Notes: generated by a model from the sequence alone, not told the origin. A stretch of DNA of 64,000 nt from Brachynemurus nebulosus (GCA_035578155.1 JAPWDM010000023.1:1054001-1118000); one strand, 5' to 3'; shown: positions 35,218 to 46,778, counted from the stretch's first letter. Program-made: numbers and translations.

Positions 35218-35741
35218 GAGTATAGCACCGATAATGGAAACATCAGTTTTGGAAATTTTTTGAGAGCATCAAATTAGTCAACATCACTTTTGGAAAGTTG
35301 CATCAAAAATGTCAAGTACATAAATATTAAATCCATGTGCAATAGACCATGATTTTATCAAAAGAAACAAATAAATATACCGGTAATGGCAGTGACAAAC
35401 AACAACAGACCTCAAAGCGTGGGACTTATTTTTATTATTGTAAGTATATAGAATGTTTATCTATATGTATTCTGTTCTGTGGCGGTTTTTATCATACGTA
35501 AAATGTAAACAAAATCATTTCAAAGCAAATTAACAAAACGACAAATTAAAAAATACTTTCTGAGATAATAATTTTTAATTCTTCACTTCTTTTTTTCTTT
35601 AATTAATATTTTTAAAAAAACAATTTTAATTCAAAACATAATCTTACGATATTTGTGAATCGCCCCTGGTCAAAAAGCATCACTTTTGTCAAGCACCACT
35701 TTTGGAGACTACTTTTTCTTGACAAAACTGGTGCTCTACTG
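35218..35741. mobile_element. Possible TA-flanked MITE (524 bp)
   Basis: The left end GAGTATAGCACC and right end GGTGCTCTACTG are inverted repeats with two mismatches, with TA on both sides. ATCACTTTTG-type motifs recur near both ends. The terminal match is short, so this is a moderate call. Confidence 0.45.
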
Positions 35742-35743
35742 TA

Positions 35744-36344
35744 TATGACAACCACTTAGCCCGCACGATAACCGTCTTGATCTGACCGGTCCTTAACGGC
35801 GACACAACGCGATACCGCGTCATGTACGCGTTCTGTCCGATTGTCCGATTGGGTTATGTGATTATGTTGATTAACCAGCTACCATTGAAAATTTCAAAAA
35901 CAAAAAGTATTTAAAATAAATACCATAGTTTACAACGATTACATAACATTAGGAAAAGAAGCACTGTTTGCCTGTCAATTATGTTAAAACACGCAGTGCA
36001 CGCAATTAACTTCATCAAATTCTTCCGTCTTTTCGAATTGCCTTTTACGAAGATGGTTAAAAAAATTTATACTTTGTTGTTACATAAGTTATTATATATT
36101 TCCTATATGTACAAATTAATAATCTACACACATATCAAATACCTCTGAGTCACTGATTCATCACGACTATGTAATCCCCTACATTTATTAAATTTTACTG
36201 AAGAAATTCGGCAACGTCAAATATTTTCAAATGACTTTATGTTCTAAAAATTTTGGTTGAAAAAAAAAATTCTCTTTTTTTTATTGGTGTAAATAATGTA
36301 CATATTTTATTTCTAGATAATTTAACTCATGTGTATTAAGTGCC
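35744..36344. other. Unannotated DNA
   Basis: A GC-richer patch at about 35755-35835. Otherwise AT-rich with no gene. Confidence 0.35.
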
Positions 36345-36353
36345 ATAAGAATA
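36345..36353. repeat. 9-bp target duplication, left copy
   Basis: ATAAGAATA is repeated exactly at 37758-37766 on the other side of the foldback element. Confidence 0.8.
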
Positions 36354-37757
36354 GGCTCGATGATGCTGGCACACCATCTAAAAAGTTGAACATTGAAAAA
36401 ATTTTGTCTAATAGGTCACAAATTGGTCATAATAGGTCACTTAGTCCCACTATTTGGTCAGCAATAGAAAATTCTTAAATAAATTTTAAAAAATTTGTAA
36501 AAATTTCAAGGTCACTTAAAAATTTTGGCGCATCATCTAAAGAAAAAAACAAAAATAATAAGAGCAATCGATAGGATTTTAAACCATGATAATTGGTCAG
36601 TTAAAATAAAAAATTGGTCAGGTCCCCAGAATTTTAAAAAACTTAAAAAAGGCTTTTTCCTACTGTGACGCATGCGCGAAATCTCTACTGGTAAATCTAG
36701 CTGTCAGCAAATTTAGTCGATACGTTGAATTTTTCAATAGGGTAAAGCCACCAGTATTCGATCAGCCTATAATTAGCATTAATTATATATATTAAGACAT
36801 TTTGAAAATAATCAACAAACATTGATTATATTTATTGATTTTATTTCAAACTTTATTTTCTGGTCTTTTGGAAATTAATTTAAAAGTTCAATTAATTATC
36901 AGTTGTGTTTTATTATACACATTTTTAAGTACTATAAGATCTTTAATTAAGGAATATTGGAAATTTTGTCCACACAAATTTACCCTATTATATTTCTTGG
37001 AAAATAAACGTTATTTCCTTATGACCCATTGTTAAGGCTCCGCAATCTTAGCACCCCAAATGTGAGATTTCGAATGACCAAATAGATCATTCAAAAGGTC
37101 AGAAATAAAGGTCAACTGATTTGGTTAATTGGTCAGCCATAGAGAATTTTTTACTAAGGTTTAAAGTTCTTTCAAGGTCATTCAAAAAATTTTAGCATCT
37201 CATATGTGAAATTTCGAATGATCCATTAGATCATTTAAAAGGTCAGAAATTGGTCGTAAAAAGTCAACCGATTTGATTAATTGGTCACGGATAGAAAATT
37301 TTTTATTAAGGGTTGAAGTTTTTCAAAATCATTCAAAAATATTGGCTGATCGAATACTGGCGGCTTTGTCTTATTGACAAATTCAACGTATCAACTAGAT
37401 TTACTGACAGCTAGATTTACCAGTAGAGTTTTCGCGCATGCGTCACAGTATGAAAAAGGTTTTTTAAATTTTTTAAAAATTCTGGGGACCTGACCAATCT
37501 TTTATTTTAACTGACCAATTATCAAGGTTTAAAATCCTATCGATTGCTCTTATTATTTTTGTTTTTTTCTTTAGATGGTGTGCCAAAATTTTTAAGTGAC
37601 CTTGAAATTTTTACAAATTTTTTAAAATTTATTTAAAAATTTTCTATTGCTGACCAATTAGTGGGACTAAGTGGCCAATTATGACCAATTTGTGACCTAT
37701 TAGACAAAATTTTTTCAATGTTAAACTTTTTAGATGGTGTGCCAGCATCGTGGAGCC
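36354..37757. mobile_element. Foldback element with 9-bp target duplication (1.4 kb)
   Basis: Arms of about 420 bp (36354-36773 and about 37346-37757) begin GGCTCGATGATGCTGGCACA and GGCTCCACGATGCTGGCACA when read inward, and pair closely. The loop holds two diverged direct repeats of about 155 bp (about 37035-37190 and 37195-37345) rich in AATTGGTCA and AGGTCA. A 9-bp duplication with long terminal repeats suits Mutator-like or FB-type elements. No transposase was seen. Confidence 0.8.
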
Positions 37758-38240
37758 ATAAGAATATTGTAGTTTTTTCACTTTTACCATGAAAAAAAAG
37801 TTGGGACAGATTTTTACAGCGAAAAAATGGTACAAAACATTTTATTGGTCATTTCATTGTAGGTAAACACAATAAAAACGAAACAAAAATTCGTATTGGT
37901 AAATTTAACTGATTTCAGAACCATAGTAACAATGTATTAAATAATAATATGAATTGTACTAATTTATTTTATTCGTTAAATTATCTTACCGTATTACACT
38001 TGAGTTTTATATTTTTTCTGAATAAATTTCTTGCCTAAAGCAATTTAACTCGGAGAACTGTCACCCCAAGTTTCGCTGTCGCGTTTTTGTTAGTTGACAG
38101 TTCCTCTCGTTAAATTGTTAGGCAACAAATTTTCGTTAGACAAACCCAAATTTATTCGAAAAAATACAAACCTCTCGTGTAATAATAAATTAATAATATC
38201 TAAAAGGAACTATGAGTGCGGAAATATTTTAAAAATTGTT
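37758..38240 (-). repeat. Family F interspersed repeat, copy 2
   Basis: It matches the reverse complement of the copy at 4 kb (TTGTTAGGCAACAAATTTTC, CATTTCATTGTAGGTAAACA) and has no pogo insertion: AAGAATATTGTAGTTTTTTC is continuous. Its left edge abuts the foldback element. The right limit is approximate. Confidence 0.6.
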
Positions 38241-38654
38241 TTGAGCCCGATTTCTGAAACGACTTCGACACTTCGGGCGGTTTAAAACGTTCAAAAACGC
38301 CGCTTCGCCACGCGTACGTAGCATTTTGGAATCTCTCAGCTTGGTCGATAAATTTCCATAAAACACACAAAACCATAAACATGTTTTGAAACTTTGTATA
38401 TTTTTTTCTTGAAACTACATTTTTCAAAACGGTGGGCAACATAACTAGAGCAATTTTCATCCGACTAACTTGAAATTTTACCTGTAGCTTCTTAAATAGA
38501 TTACCTGGGGCAATATAATTTTTGAAATTGGTTAACAAATAAATTTTTTATAAACAAATAAATGTTGATTTTTTCATCGATTTTTAAAATTATTTTTTTT
38601 AATGTGGTACCATTTAACAACAAATTAATATTTTTTTTTTAATAATCTTGTGTA
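38241..38654. other. Unannotated AT-rich DNA
   Basis: An antisense open stretch (38200-38538) has no recognisable product. Confidence 0.35.
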
Positions 38655-38891
38655 GGGTAAAAGCCCCCTTTGTGGAACGGTATCTAATACTGGAATAGTT
38701 TTGACATTTACATATTTATTTCTTTAATTAAGTAAGGAAACTTTAAATGTGAGGTGAATTTAAATTGAAAAATAATCATTTTATTAATAATAATTTTTGT
38801 TATCAGACGTTTCTTTCAGAAATAACTTCATAGTTCATTAATATGTAAATGTTCATAATTAGATACCGTTTCACAAAGAGGGCTTTTACCC
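38655..38891. mobile_element. Palindromic TA-flanked MITE (237 bp)
   Basis: The left end GGGTAAAAGCCCCCTTTGTG pairs with the right end CACAAAGAGGGCTTTTACCC, followed inward by ACGGTATCTAATAC and its complement. TA flanks both sides (38653-38654 and 38892-38893). Confidence 0.8.
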
Positions 38892-38893
38892 TA

Positions 38894-39838
38894 CCTCAAA
38901 TCATGTATATTTCAAAAATTTTTATACTGATTGCATTATTCGTTGCGGAGAAAAAAATTCTCTAATAAAACCTCCTTTTCTGGCATTTCAAAGTGAGGTA
39001 ACACCTTAAATAAAATTCGAACTAATTTACAATTCTACTATAGCTTAATTATTTAAAAATCTTTCTATATAGTCGGGATTCGCGTAGATTCTTAGCTCAG
39101 TATTCATGCATATTAGTCAATTTAATTGAACAGAAAGGAGAAAGTTTGATTCGCGATTAAAACAATAGACACATTATTATGCTTTAAGGCGCTTTATTTG
39201 TAGTATTTTGTCGGTTCAAAAATACATATAAATATTATGTACAACATTTTGCTGATTTGCACATAGCATGCATATAAATGCTCATATTACATACATATAA
39301 TAAAATATTAATTTTATTATTTTTATTATTATTGACTCAAACAAAATATGTATTATTAACATTTTGATATGAAACAAAATAAATTAGCCAAGTTAAATGT
39401 AGCCAGAAGTGACAGACAGGCAGATACTGAATGTAGTATTCTCAGCTATGCGTGGATGTTAATTTTAAATCAAAACACCGACTGACTCTAAAATGTCTTC
39501 AGGTTAATTAAAGGCTTGGTTTCTGATATAAGATTACTTTATGTGTTATATAAGCTTGATAAATATTATATTTAATTACTTTTCACTTTTCAAACTAAAT
39601 ATGAGTTGCAGTAATCTTCATTTATACGGCGCAAATAGATGGGCATTAGGTCAATTTTATTATATTTATGATTGCAAAAAAATATTTAAATGTTTAACTA
39701 ACCTGTTATGATGATTGGTAAATCATAATTTGTATATACGATTGTTTATTAAGGTTCCAGGAAATTTAATTTTAAAATAAATGGATTTTATAATTGTTTT
39801 GTTATATAATCCACAAAGAGATGAGAATGACTATAATA
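38894..39838. other. Unannotated AT-rich DNA
   Basis: No gene or repeat partner was recognised. Confidence 0.4.
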
Positions 39839-40548
39839 TGTAAAAATTTGGGGGACAGGTCTACCCACACTGTCAACTTCCCATTGGATGTCCTTAAAGA
39901 CTAGAGACTACTGTACATAAATAATTCTTTTTCCATTTCGGGCAACTTCTCCCCTGGGCCCCCGATAGAGGCTTTGCCCGTTGCACCATACCGGGGGCTT
40001 CGCCTTCTGTACCTAAGGGTGGGGGCTCCACCCTTATCAAAGAAATGATAACATCATTTGTTCCAAGATATGCGGTACAAAATATATTTCAAAACAGTTT
40101 CTTATTTCGTTTCTTTTTTTTTTTTAGATTTTATAATAATATATGTACTGGCGTTTTTAACATCAAGGAAGATTCTTAGGCCATTATATAATAATGTTAT
40201 GCTAAAAAATCCATATAATCTATGTTATCTTAATAAAGTTAATTCTGTTTTTTTACCACAAAAAACAAACCGCTCATCTGAATTTGCTGAAAACTTTATC
40301 CGGTCTTCATTTTTTGATTACGCATCTAATGAAATTAGTCCGGAGTTGATATCATCATTTGTTCTCGAGATATGCGAGACGAAAAAAAATTCACGAACGA
40401 ACGAACGAACGAACTAACGAACGCACGCACAGACATCACGCTAAAAACAATGGATTCGGATTCTAGTGACCTTGAAACGTGGAGATATGTGAAAATTAGC
40501 GATTCGTAAAATCGGACCCATTACGATAACTTCCTATGAGAAGTTAAC
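39839..40548 (+). mobile_element. Family H element, copy 1
   Basis: It shares GTCAACTTCCCATTGG, an AAACTTTATCCGGTCTTCAT block, ATATCATCATTTGTT, a (CGAA)n run and TCTAGTGACCTTGA with 54747-55143. Its right end TTCCTATGAGAAGTTAAC is an imperfect inverted copy of the left motif. A long frame (40058-40417) is not kept in the other copy, so no gene is called. Confidence 0.6.
40393..40425. repeat. (CGAA)n tetranucleotide run
   Basis: Imperfect ACGAACGAACGAACGAAC inside family H. The second copy has a shorter version at 55012-55026. Confidence 0.85.
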
Positions 40549-40636
40549 TAGCAGCTGAGAATCAACAGTTTTGTGATCAAAATTTTAGAACGCAGACAGT
40601 AAAAAGGTTTACAACTTTTTTGCCATTATTACAATA

Positions 40637-41194
40637 CAATAATCTCTCGATTATCCGAACTCGGTTTAACCGAACCCCGTATTATCCGAATTCGCGTCTC
40701 ATTTTTTTTGAGATACCTACATATTTAGGTACTTCATTTTTTTCTTGGCTACGAAATTTTTACCGTAGATTATATTGTGGGCGAGTAAGAAGTTCAGGGA
40801 ATAAAAGATGAGAGGAAGTGTACATGTACAGTTTGCCATCGATCGACAAATACTGGTTGATCTAGGTAAATAATTGTTTTCTCCCTTTTGTATTAAACTA
40901 ATACCTTATGACTCTTCTACTCTTTAAAATCTAACCATCTGGACATATTGTGCTCGTTTTTGAAAGGTGTTCGGATTTTTGTAACCTAATCAAAATTTGG
41001 TCTATTTTGACATTGGTTAATATTTAATTATTATATGACTTGAAATAGTAAATTACACTAAATTTACGCATATAAATGATAGCTTAGACCATGACATCAA
41101 CGTCCTGGCGATACGCGTACCTTTTTTTGGGAAAGTCCCGCATTATCCGAACTACCGTCCGCCCCTCTTAGTTCGGATAATCGCGGGACTACTG
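40637..41194. mobile_element. pogo/Tigger-like MITE (558 bp)
   Basis: The left end CAATAATCTCTCGATTATCC and right end GGATAATCGCGGGACTACTG are inverted repeats with TA on both sides (40635-40636 and 41195-41196). Inner motifs ATTATCCGAACT recur near both ends. Same general type as the element at 4433-4885 but a different family. Confidence 0.75.
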
Positions 41195-41363
41195 TAATAT
41201 CACAGGTTTTTGTTGCAAAAACCAAATGAAAAATATTGCCCTTGGCATTTTTTACAAATCAACGATAAGAATGCAATTCGAAACTCTTTTTGCAATCTGA
41301 AAAATTGAAAATATGTATATAAATAGTTTACACAAAATGTCATATAGCTTTGAATATTATACA

Positions 41364-41430
41364 GTAAAAGCTCTCAGTAAGACTGCTTCCCTACATTTTA
41401 ACTGAGGAGTCCTATCAGTCAGACTTTGAA
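41364..41430 (+). mobile_element. Single end of a Tigger-like element
   Basis: ACAGTAAAAGCTCTCAGTAA with a nearby TCAGTCAGACTT looks like a Tigger-type left end. No right end was found. Confidence 0.3.
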
Positions 41431-41570
41431 ACATACCATAAGTCACAAATAAATGAACAACAAAAATTCAACAATTTTTTCGAGTCCCATACAATAAAAA
41501 TTAAAAAATAAACTTTTTATTTATTTATAAAAAAAAAGAAATACCTACATACCGTATTTTCGGGCGTACA

Positions 41571-41640
41571 ACGTACACCTTGAACTCCAAAAATATTGTC
41601 AAAATTTCGTGGTGCGCGTTATACGTCGGATATAAAAAAT
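41571..41640 (+). mobile_element. Single end of a CCGTATTTTCGGGC-type MITE
   Basis: CCGTATTTTCGGGCGTACAA followed by GTGCGCGTTATACGTCGGA resembles widespread MITE ends of this type. No opposite end was seen before the next repeat. Confidence 0.3.
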
Positions 41641-41689
41641 AAAAATAAAAATATCGGTTGTTTACAAATTTTAAAAAAGGGTTAACGTA

Positions 41690-41859
41690 AAAGCCGCCAC
41701 ACCGGAACGCGATCCAATACTAGAACAGTTTTGACATTTACATATTAATGAAGTCATTTCTGAAAGAAACGTCTGATAACAAAAATTATTATTAATAGAA
41801 TGATTGTTTTCCAATTTAAATTCACCTTGCATTTAATGTTTCCTTACTTAATTAAGGAA

Positions 41860-41866
<7 letters not shown>
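41690..41866 (+). mobile_element. Rearranged copy of the 38.7-kb palindromic MITE
   Basis: It shares a terminal AAAAGCC and ACCGGAACGCGATCCAATAC-type text with the MITE at 38655-38891. Its centre (CAGTTTTGACATTTACATAT, then the inner block) is inverted relative to that end. The right end is replaced by a (TA)n tract. Confidence 0.6.

Positions 41867-41919
<53 letters not shown>
41867..41919. repeat. (TA)n microsatellite
   Basis: About 50 bp of TA at the broken end of a MITE copy. Confidence 0.95.
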
Positions 41920-41923
<4 letters not shown>

Positions 41924-42106
41924 CAGTTTTTGATGAATGTATCTTTTGCGTTTGATCAATGTTTATTTATAGAAACACATGCCTTATAAATTTCAACATT
42001 TTCCAGTTAATTTTCGAAGTTGGCGCAATCAAACTATACAAATAATTTTTATTAGTCTAGTTAAGAGATTATAAGAGCTAAATTACCTTTTTATTTGGTT
42101 TAAATA

Positions 42107-42111
<5 letters not shown>

Positions 42112-42184
<73 letters not shown>
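42112..42184. repeat. (TA)n microsatellite
   Basis: About 72 bp of TA in unannotated DNA. Confidence 0.95.
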
Positions 42185-42190
<6 letters not shown>

Positions 42191-42540
42191 TTTTATTCAG
42201 TACAGATATAACCTTTGTATGTAACTTAAATCATGTACGTAAAATAACTAAAAATTTATATTATAAATAGTTTTAATTTCTTTTTGAGTGTAAAATATTT
42301 ACTTACTGCTTTAAAATCGTAAAATTTTTAATATTTTTTTATTTCGGGGCGTATCATGAATTGGTAAATAAAAAAATATTGATTTGAAATTGCAAATAAT
42401 GAAAAATTGTCACCATTTTGACAAATTAGTTTTGGAACTGAAATAAAATTAAGAAACCACTGTAGTTTTTTACAAAATACATAGATGGCGAAACAATATT
42501 TGTGCAAAATACAATATTCTAATCGTTTATTTCATCGAAT
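42185..42540. other. Unannotated AT-rich DNA
   Basis: No gene or repeat partner was recognised. Confidence 0.35.
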
Positions 42541-42641
42541 ATTTAAACCATTCTGTGTTTCCTACTTTGACATTCTATGTATTACTAGATGTCACTCTAT
42601 GTCATAGAATGTCAAAGTAGGAAACACAGAATGGTTTAAAT
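42541..42641. repeat. Perfect hairpin (39-base arms)
   Basis: The left arm (42541-42579) starts ATTTAAACCATTCTGTGTTT. The right arm (42603-42641) is its exact complement, with a 23-base loop. Perfect pairing suggests a recent small MITE or foldback. Confidence 0.9.
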
Positions 42642-42666
42642 AATCGGGGTGATACTATAGGTAAAT

Positions 42667-42712
42667 ACTATAGGTAATGCTAACCAATTGGTTGGTTAGC
42701 ATTACCTATAGT
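42667..42712. repeat. Short perfect hairpin
   Basis: ACTATAGGTAATGCTAACCA pairs with TGGTTAGCATTACCTATAGT around a loop of a few bases. It lies 25 bp from another perfect hairpin. Confidence 0.85.
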
Positions 42713-42724
42713 CCCGCGTTCAAA

Positions 42725-42780
42725 ACTTACCATGACACCCGCCGTAATGGCTGAAATCCCCGAATGGATATTCGCTAAAG
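42725..42780 (-). repeat. Family A repeat, 5' fragment
   Basis: The reverse complement reads CTTTAGCGAATATCCATTCG and then CATTACGGCGGGTGTCATGG, a diverged version of the family A start. Confidence 0.45.
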
Positions 42781-43069
42781 TCTACAATCTACATTCTGTA
42801 AGTGTTGGATGCGCGGAAAGCGCGAGAATGCACGAAAACGAAACTCCGTAGTTGTGTTACCAATTTTAGCTCTATAAAATATAGATTATGGTGAAAGCGC
42901 AGAGAAAACGAAACAATCATTTACATAGCAAACTCCCATATCTTACGCCCCCATTTAACAATTTTTTCGCACACAAGATGTCTATAATGGCACCTCTCCG
43001 TGTTTTAAAGCAAATATGTTTGAATGTGTTAGTGTTTAAGTAATAGTTTGTAACAGTAAATCATACAAA
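42781..43069. other. Unannotated DNA
   Basis: Includes GAAAGCGC-type repeats at about 42808 and 42890. No gene was seen. Confidence 0.35.
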
Positions 43070-43071
43070 TA
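43070..43071. repeat. TA target duplication, left of Tc1
   Basis: TA directly precedes the CAGTTAGCAAC terminus and is repeated at 44714-44715. Confidence 0.9.
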
Positions 43072-44713
43072 CAGTTAGCAACATAAATATTTGGACAAAA
43101 TTTTGAAAAAGCTATTTTCAAATTTATTTTCTAAAATATTATTACTGACGATATAAATTATACATTAAGATAAGTACAGTTAAGTACCTTATACGTATAC
43201 GATAGAATGGGAAATTAAAAAGAATTAGTCATACCCTTATTTTTATTTCAATAAAATATACGTGTGATATTACATTTACAAAAGTATTTGGACAAGTTAA
43301 GACGAGTAAAAATTTAGTCATGTATTTTTTAAAAACAAAAGTTTCTCACCTTTATGTATTTCATTATCTTATTATCTACTCAGAGACTGTGTATACATCT
43401 ACTTTTAAGTCTAAAAAGTCATAACAATGGGAAAAGGGAAAGAAATTTCGGAGGATATAAAACAATTAATAATTAATTTTTATAACGAAAAGAAAACATA
43501 CCGTGAAATTTCGAAATTAGTGAAATTAGGTGTCTCTACAGTTGGATATATAATAAAAAAATATAAAACCGATGGTTCAGTTAAAACTAAGCCACGTAGT
43601 GGCAGACCTCCTAAACTGTCTGAACGTATTGAAAGAGAAATTGCGAAAATGGTTAAAAAAGAACCACGAAAAAGTGCTATAACTATAAAAAATGAGATTG
43701 AAAATAGTTTTAATATAAATGTAAGTGCTCAAACAATCCGACGAATCTTACACAAACACGAACTTCACGGTTACGTTGCCCGTAAGAAGCCCTTTATTAA
43801 TGAGAAGAATAGATTAAGGAGACTAAAGTTCGCAAAAGAATATAAAAATAAAACAATAGATTTCTGGAATACGGTTATCTTTTCGGATGAAACAAAAATT
43901 AACATTTTTGGATCAGATGGCATTAATAAAGTCTGGAGAAAACGCAAAGACGCTTTTAAACCAAAAAACTTACTACCAACAATTAAACATGGTGGTGGAA
44001 ATATAATGATATGGGGTTGTTTAGCAGCTAATGGGGTTGGAAATCTCCATGTTCTAGATAAAATGATGGATAAATTTTATTATCTACAAATTTTAAAAGA
44101 TAATTTAATTGATAGTGCTTCTAAATTAGGATTAGGAAACAACTATATGTTTTTACAAGACAACGACCCGAAGCACACATCCTACATTGTTCGACAATGG
44201 TTAGCATTTAATGTGCCTCATGTATTAATAATTCCTCCGCAATCGCCAGACATAAATATTATTGAAAATGTTTGGCAGCAGTTGAAAAAAAATGTAAGGA
44301 AACATAATTTTTCCAAAAAAGAAGATTTAATTCAAAAAGTTCGAGAAGAATGGGAGAAAATTGATCAAAATTTTATTAAAAAGCTAGTGGAATCAATGCC
44401 TAGGCGATTAGATGCCATCGTAAAAGCCAAAGGTTTTGCAATAAAATATTAGTTCTTGAAATTTTTGAATTTTTTTTTTAATTACAATTTTGTCCAAATA
44501 CTTTTGTAAACGTAATACAATGTATATATTTTATTTAAATAAAAATAAATATATTACTATTTCTTTTTAATTTATTGTTTTTATATGAACATATACCATA
44601 TATTCTAACATTTATTTTAATATATAATTCATTGTGCTAAAGGTAATAGTTTAGAAAAAAAATAACAAGAAAGTTTCTTCTAGATTTTGTCCAAATACTT
44701 TTGTTGCCAACTG
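43072..44713 (+). mobile_element. Full-length Tc1-family transposon (1642 bp)
   Basis: The ends CAGTTAGCAACATAAATATT and, read inward from the right, CAGTTGGCAACAAAAGTATT are flanked by TA. A second copy of the core AAAGTATTTGGACAA lies about 200 bp inside each end (43281-43295, and complementary at 44490-44504). This is the IR/DR arrangement known from Sleeping Beauty-type Tc1 elements, and the inverted arms of about 230 bp can be followed imperfectly throughout. One intact transposase frame fills the middle. It looks like the youngest and best-preserved element in the window. Confidence 0.93.
43427..44452 (+). CDS. Tc1-family DD34E transposase, intact
   Basis: This 341-residue enzyme would bind the element's terminal repeats, excise the transposon and insert it at TA. 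Residues 1-55 form the first helix-turn-helix (TYREISK, GVSTVGYIIKKY). Residues 56-64 hold the GRP-type linker SGRPPK. Residues 65-120 form the second helix-turn-helix (SAQTIRRILHKHELHG). The catalytic triad is complete: D154 in FSDET, D245 in LQDNDPKHT and E280 in SPDINIIENVW, with 34 residues between the second D and the E. The glycine-rich box is HGGGNIMIWG (188-197), and W170 lies in the expected KVW context. Basic stretches could serve nuclear import. Length is normal for Tc1 transposases (about 340). The ATG at 43427 gives a complete N-terminus. An AATAAA-like signal follows the stop within the right inverted repeat. No stop or frameshift is present, but activity is unproven. Confidence 0.95.
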   Translation: MGKGKEISEDIKQLIINFYNEKKTYREISKLVKLGVSTVGYIIKKYKTDGSVKTKPRSGRPPKLSERIEREIAKMVKKEPRKSAITIKNEIENSFNINVSAQTIRRILHKHELHGYVARKKPFINEKNRLRRLKFAKEYKNKTIDFWNTVIFSDETKINIFGSDGINKVWRKRKDAFKPKNLLPTIKHGGGNIMIWGCLAANGVGNLHVLDKMMDKFYYLQILKDNLIDSASKLGLGNNYMFLQDNDPKHTSYIVRQWLAFNVPHVLIIPPQSPDINIIENVWQQLKKNVRKHNFSKKEDLIQKVREEWEKIDQNFIKKLVESMPRRLDAIVKAKGFAIKY

Positions 44714-44715
44714 TA

Positions 44716-44990
44716 TATAAATCAGGAACATTGACGCCCGTAATCTTTGACTTTCTCATTTAGCAATTTGGTCCCAGTGGATTGCGTAATGGGAGTTTCC
44801 TATGTATATAGGTAATGCCGTTGATGTAAAATGTTTAGTTTTTCACTATTCTTATCTACATGCGTCAGTGTATCTATGGTCACTCAATTAAAGATTAGGT
44901 CAGTATAGTATTAATTGTGCAGATTGTCATGATTTAGTTCCAATAAATATAAATTTATCTCAATTTTTTACATTGCGTTGACATGCTAAA
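44716..44990. other. Unannotated DNA
   Basis: Nothing recognisable between the Tc1 element and the next family A copy. Confidence 0.35.
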
Positions 44991-45321
44991 ATACCCCTGT
45001 CGCAGCATTCTGCATAACATAGCGAATTTCCGTTTAAAAAAATTAGTTTTTCTCGGAAACTAGTTGATATAGAAAAATAGTTTAAAGACCTTTTTTGTGT
45101 GATTTTTTCTCCTCATTTCAATAGTGTAAAAAAATGTCGCAAAAATTTTTGAATAAAGGGAAATTTTGGCAAAAAACTAATTTTTTTCACGAAAATTGCC
45201 AAAAAAACCATGTTCCGGGCATCGGACGTGCCTAGTTAACGAACTCGTCCAACGGTTTGGGACTTCCAATATTTTCACCTTTCGTAAAAATAGGACCTTT
45301 CGTTCGAGAGTTATCGTGCGG

Positions 45322-45643
<322 letters not shown>

Positions 45644-45653
45644 CATATATATA

Positions 45654-45654
<1 letters not shown>

Positions 45655-45720
<66 letters not shown>
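45655..45720. repeat. (TA)n tract, second part, family A
   Basis: About 65 bp of TA on the far side of the insertion. Confidence 0.95.
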
Positions 45721-45723
<3 letters not shown>

Positions 45724-45822
45724 TTTATAACCTCAAAACAAATTTCTGCCATGGTCCCGGGCTCAGGTCGCGTTATGACAGTGGCTGTAATAGCTGAATT
45801 CCACTCTGGAAATTCGCTAAAA

Positions 45823-46330
45823 CAAACAGGCAACCGTGATCGCTGAAGCGATGGCGAATGACAACGGTACTATACAAACAAGTCAGTATCGAATGTTCAA
45901 GGGTTAGAAGTAGTGGAAGAAATGTGGTTAGCAAACAAACGGGCAACATACACATACGTAAAGATTTTATGTAAATTTTATATCATGTAACTATTAATAT
46001 TTCCAAGAGTAATATATTAAATGGATGAATATAATTATAATAAATATGATTTTAAGGATTTCGTAGTTCTAACAACGAAAAATTTATAAATTCGTATCAT
46101 CGCCTTAGATGGTCTATACGCACTTGACCACTTTATATAGAAAGTAAAAATGGATAACGTAGGAAATTTTGCAAGCAGACTTCTTGAACCTGGATAAATT
46201 GTAAACCAGATAACTGTAAATTTTGCGCACATATTTTAAAGGTGATTAGTGATTACAGCGATTAGCTAATCGTGGTTGGTAAATTACAAAAACCACATTG
46301 TGATTACGAACGTTAATATCGTAAAATTTT
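45823..46330. other. Unannotated DNA
   Basis: No gene or repeat partner was recognised. Confidence 0.35.
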
Positions 46331-46338
46331 ACTTTTAC
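46331..46338. repeat. hAT target-site duplication, left copy
   Basis: ACTTTTAC here is repeated exactly at 48230-48237. Confidence 0.85.
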
Positions 46339-46778
46339 CAGGGCCGGCCTAAGATAAAAATTGCAAGTGTGCAAGATTCACATTTTATGCCTCTTCTGGG
46401 GGGTCTGGGGACCCTCCCCCGGAAAATGAATGGAAATTTAAGATCTAAAAACACACTTTTTGTGCATTTTTGCGCCTTTTAGAACGTTAAATTTATGCTT
46501 CTCAATTTCATTTATTATTAATTGACTTTATAGGTTCAATACTTTTTTTTGTACCTTAAACCACTATTATGTTAAATAAACTAATGAAGGCTTTTGGGTG
46601 ACGTTACAATGATTTTTACACTAACTCAGTACTCACTTGCAAACCCTCTCATAATAAATAGCTAATGAGGGAATCACCATCCGCCGGACCTAAGATAAAT
46701 GTCCAAATTTTATAGATAAAAGAAAATAAAACAACAGAACATAGTGAACCAATAATTATAGAGTTTAACCCTAGAATC

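Noticed and set aside
38200..38538. 112-codon antisense frame
   Set aside because: No recognisable domain, partly inside a repeat, and AT-rich composition allows such lengths by chance.
40058..40417. 119-codon frame in family H copy 1
   Set aside because: The second family H copy does not keep the frame, and the frame includes the (CGAA)n run.
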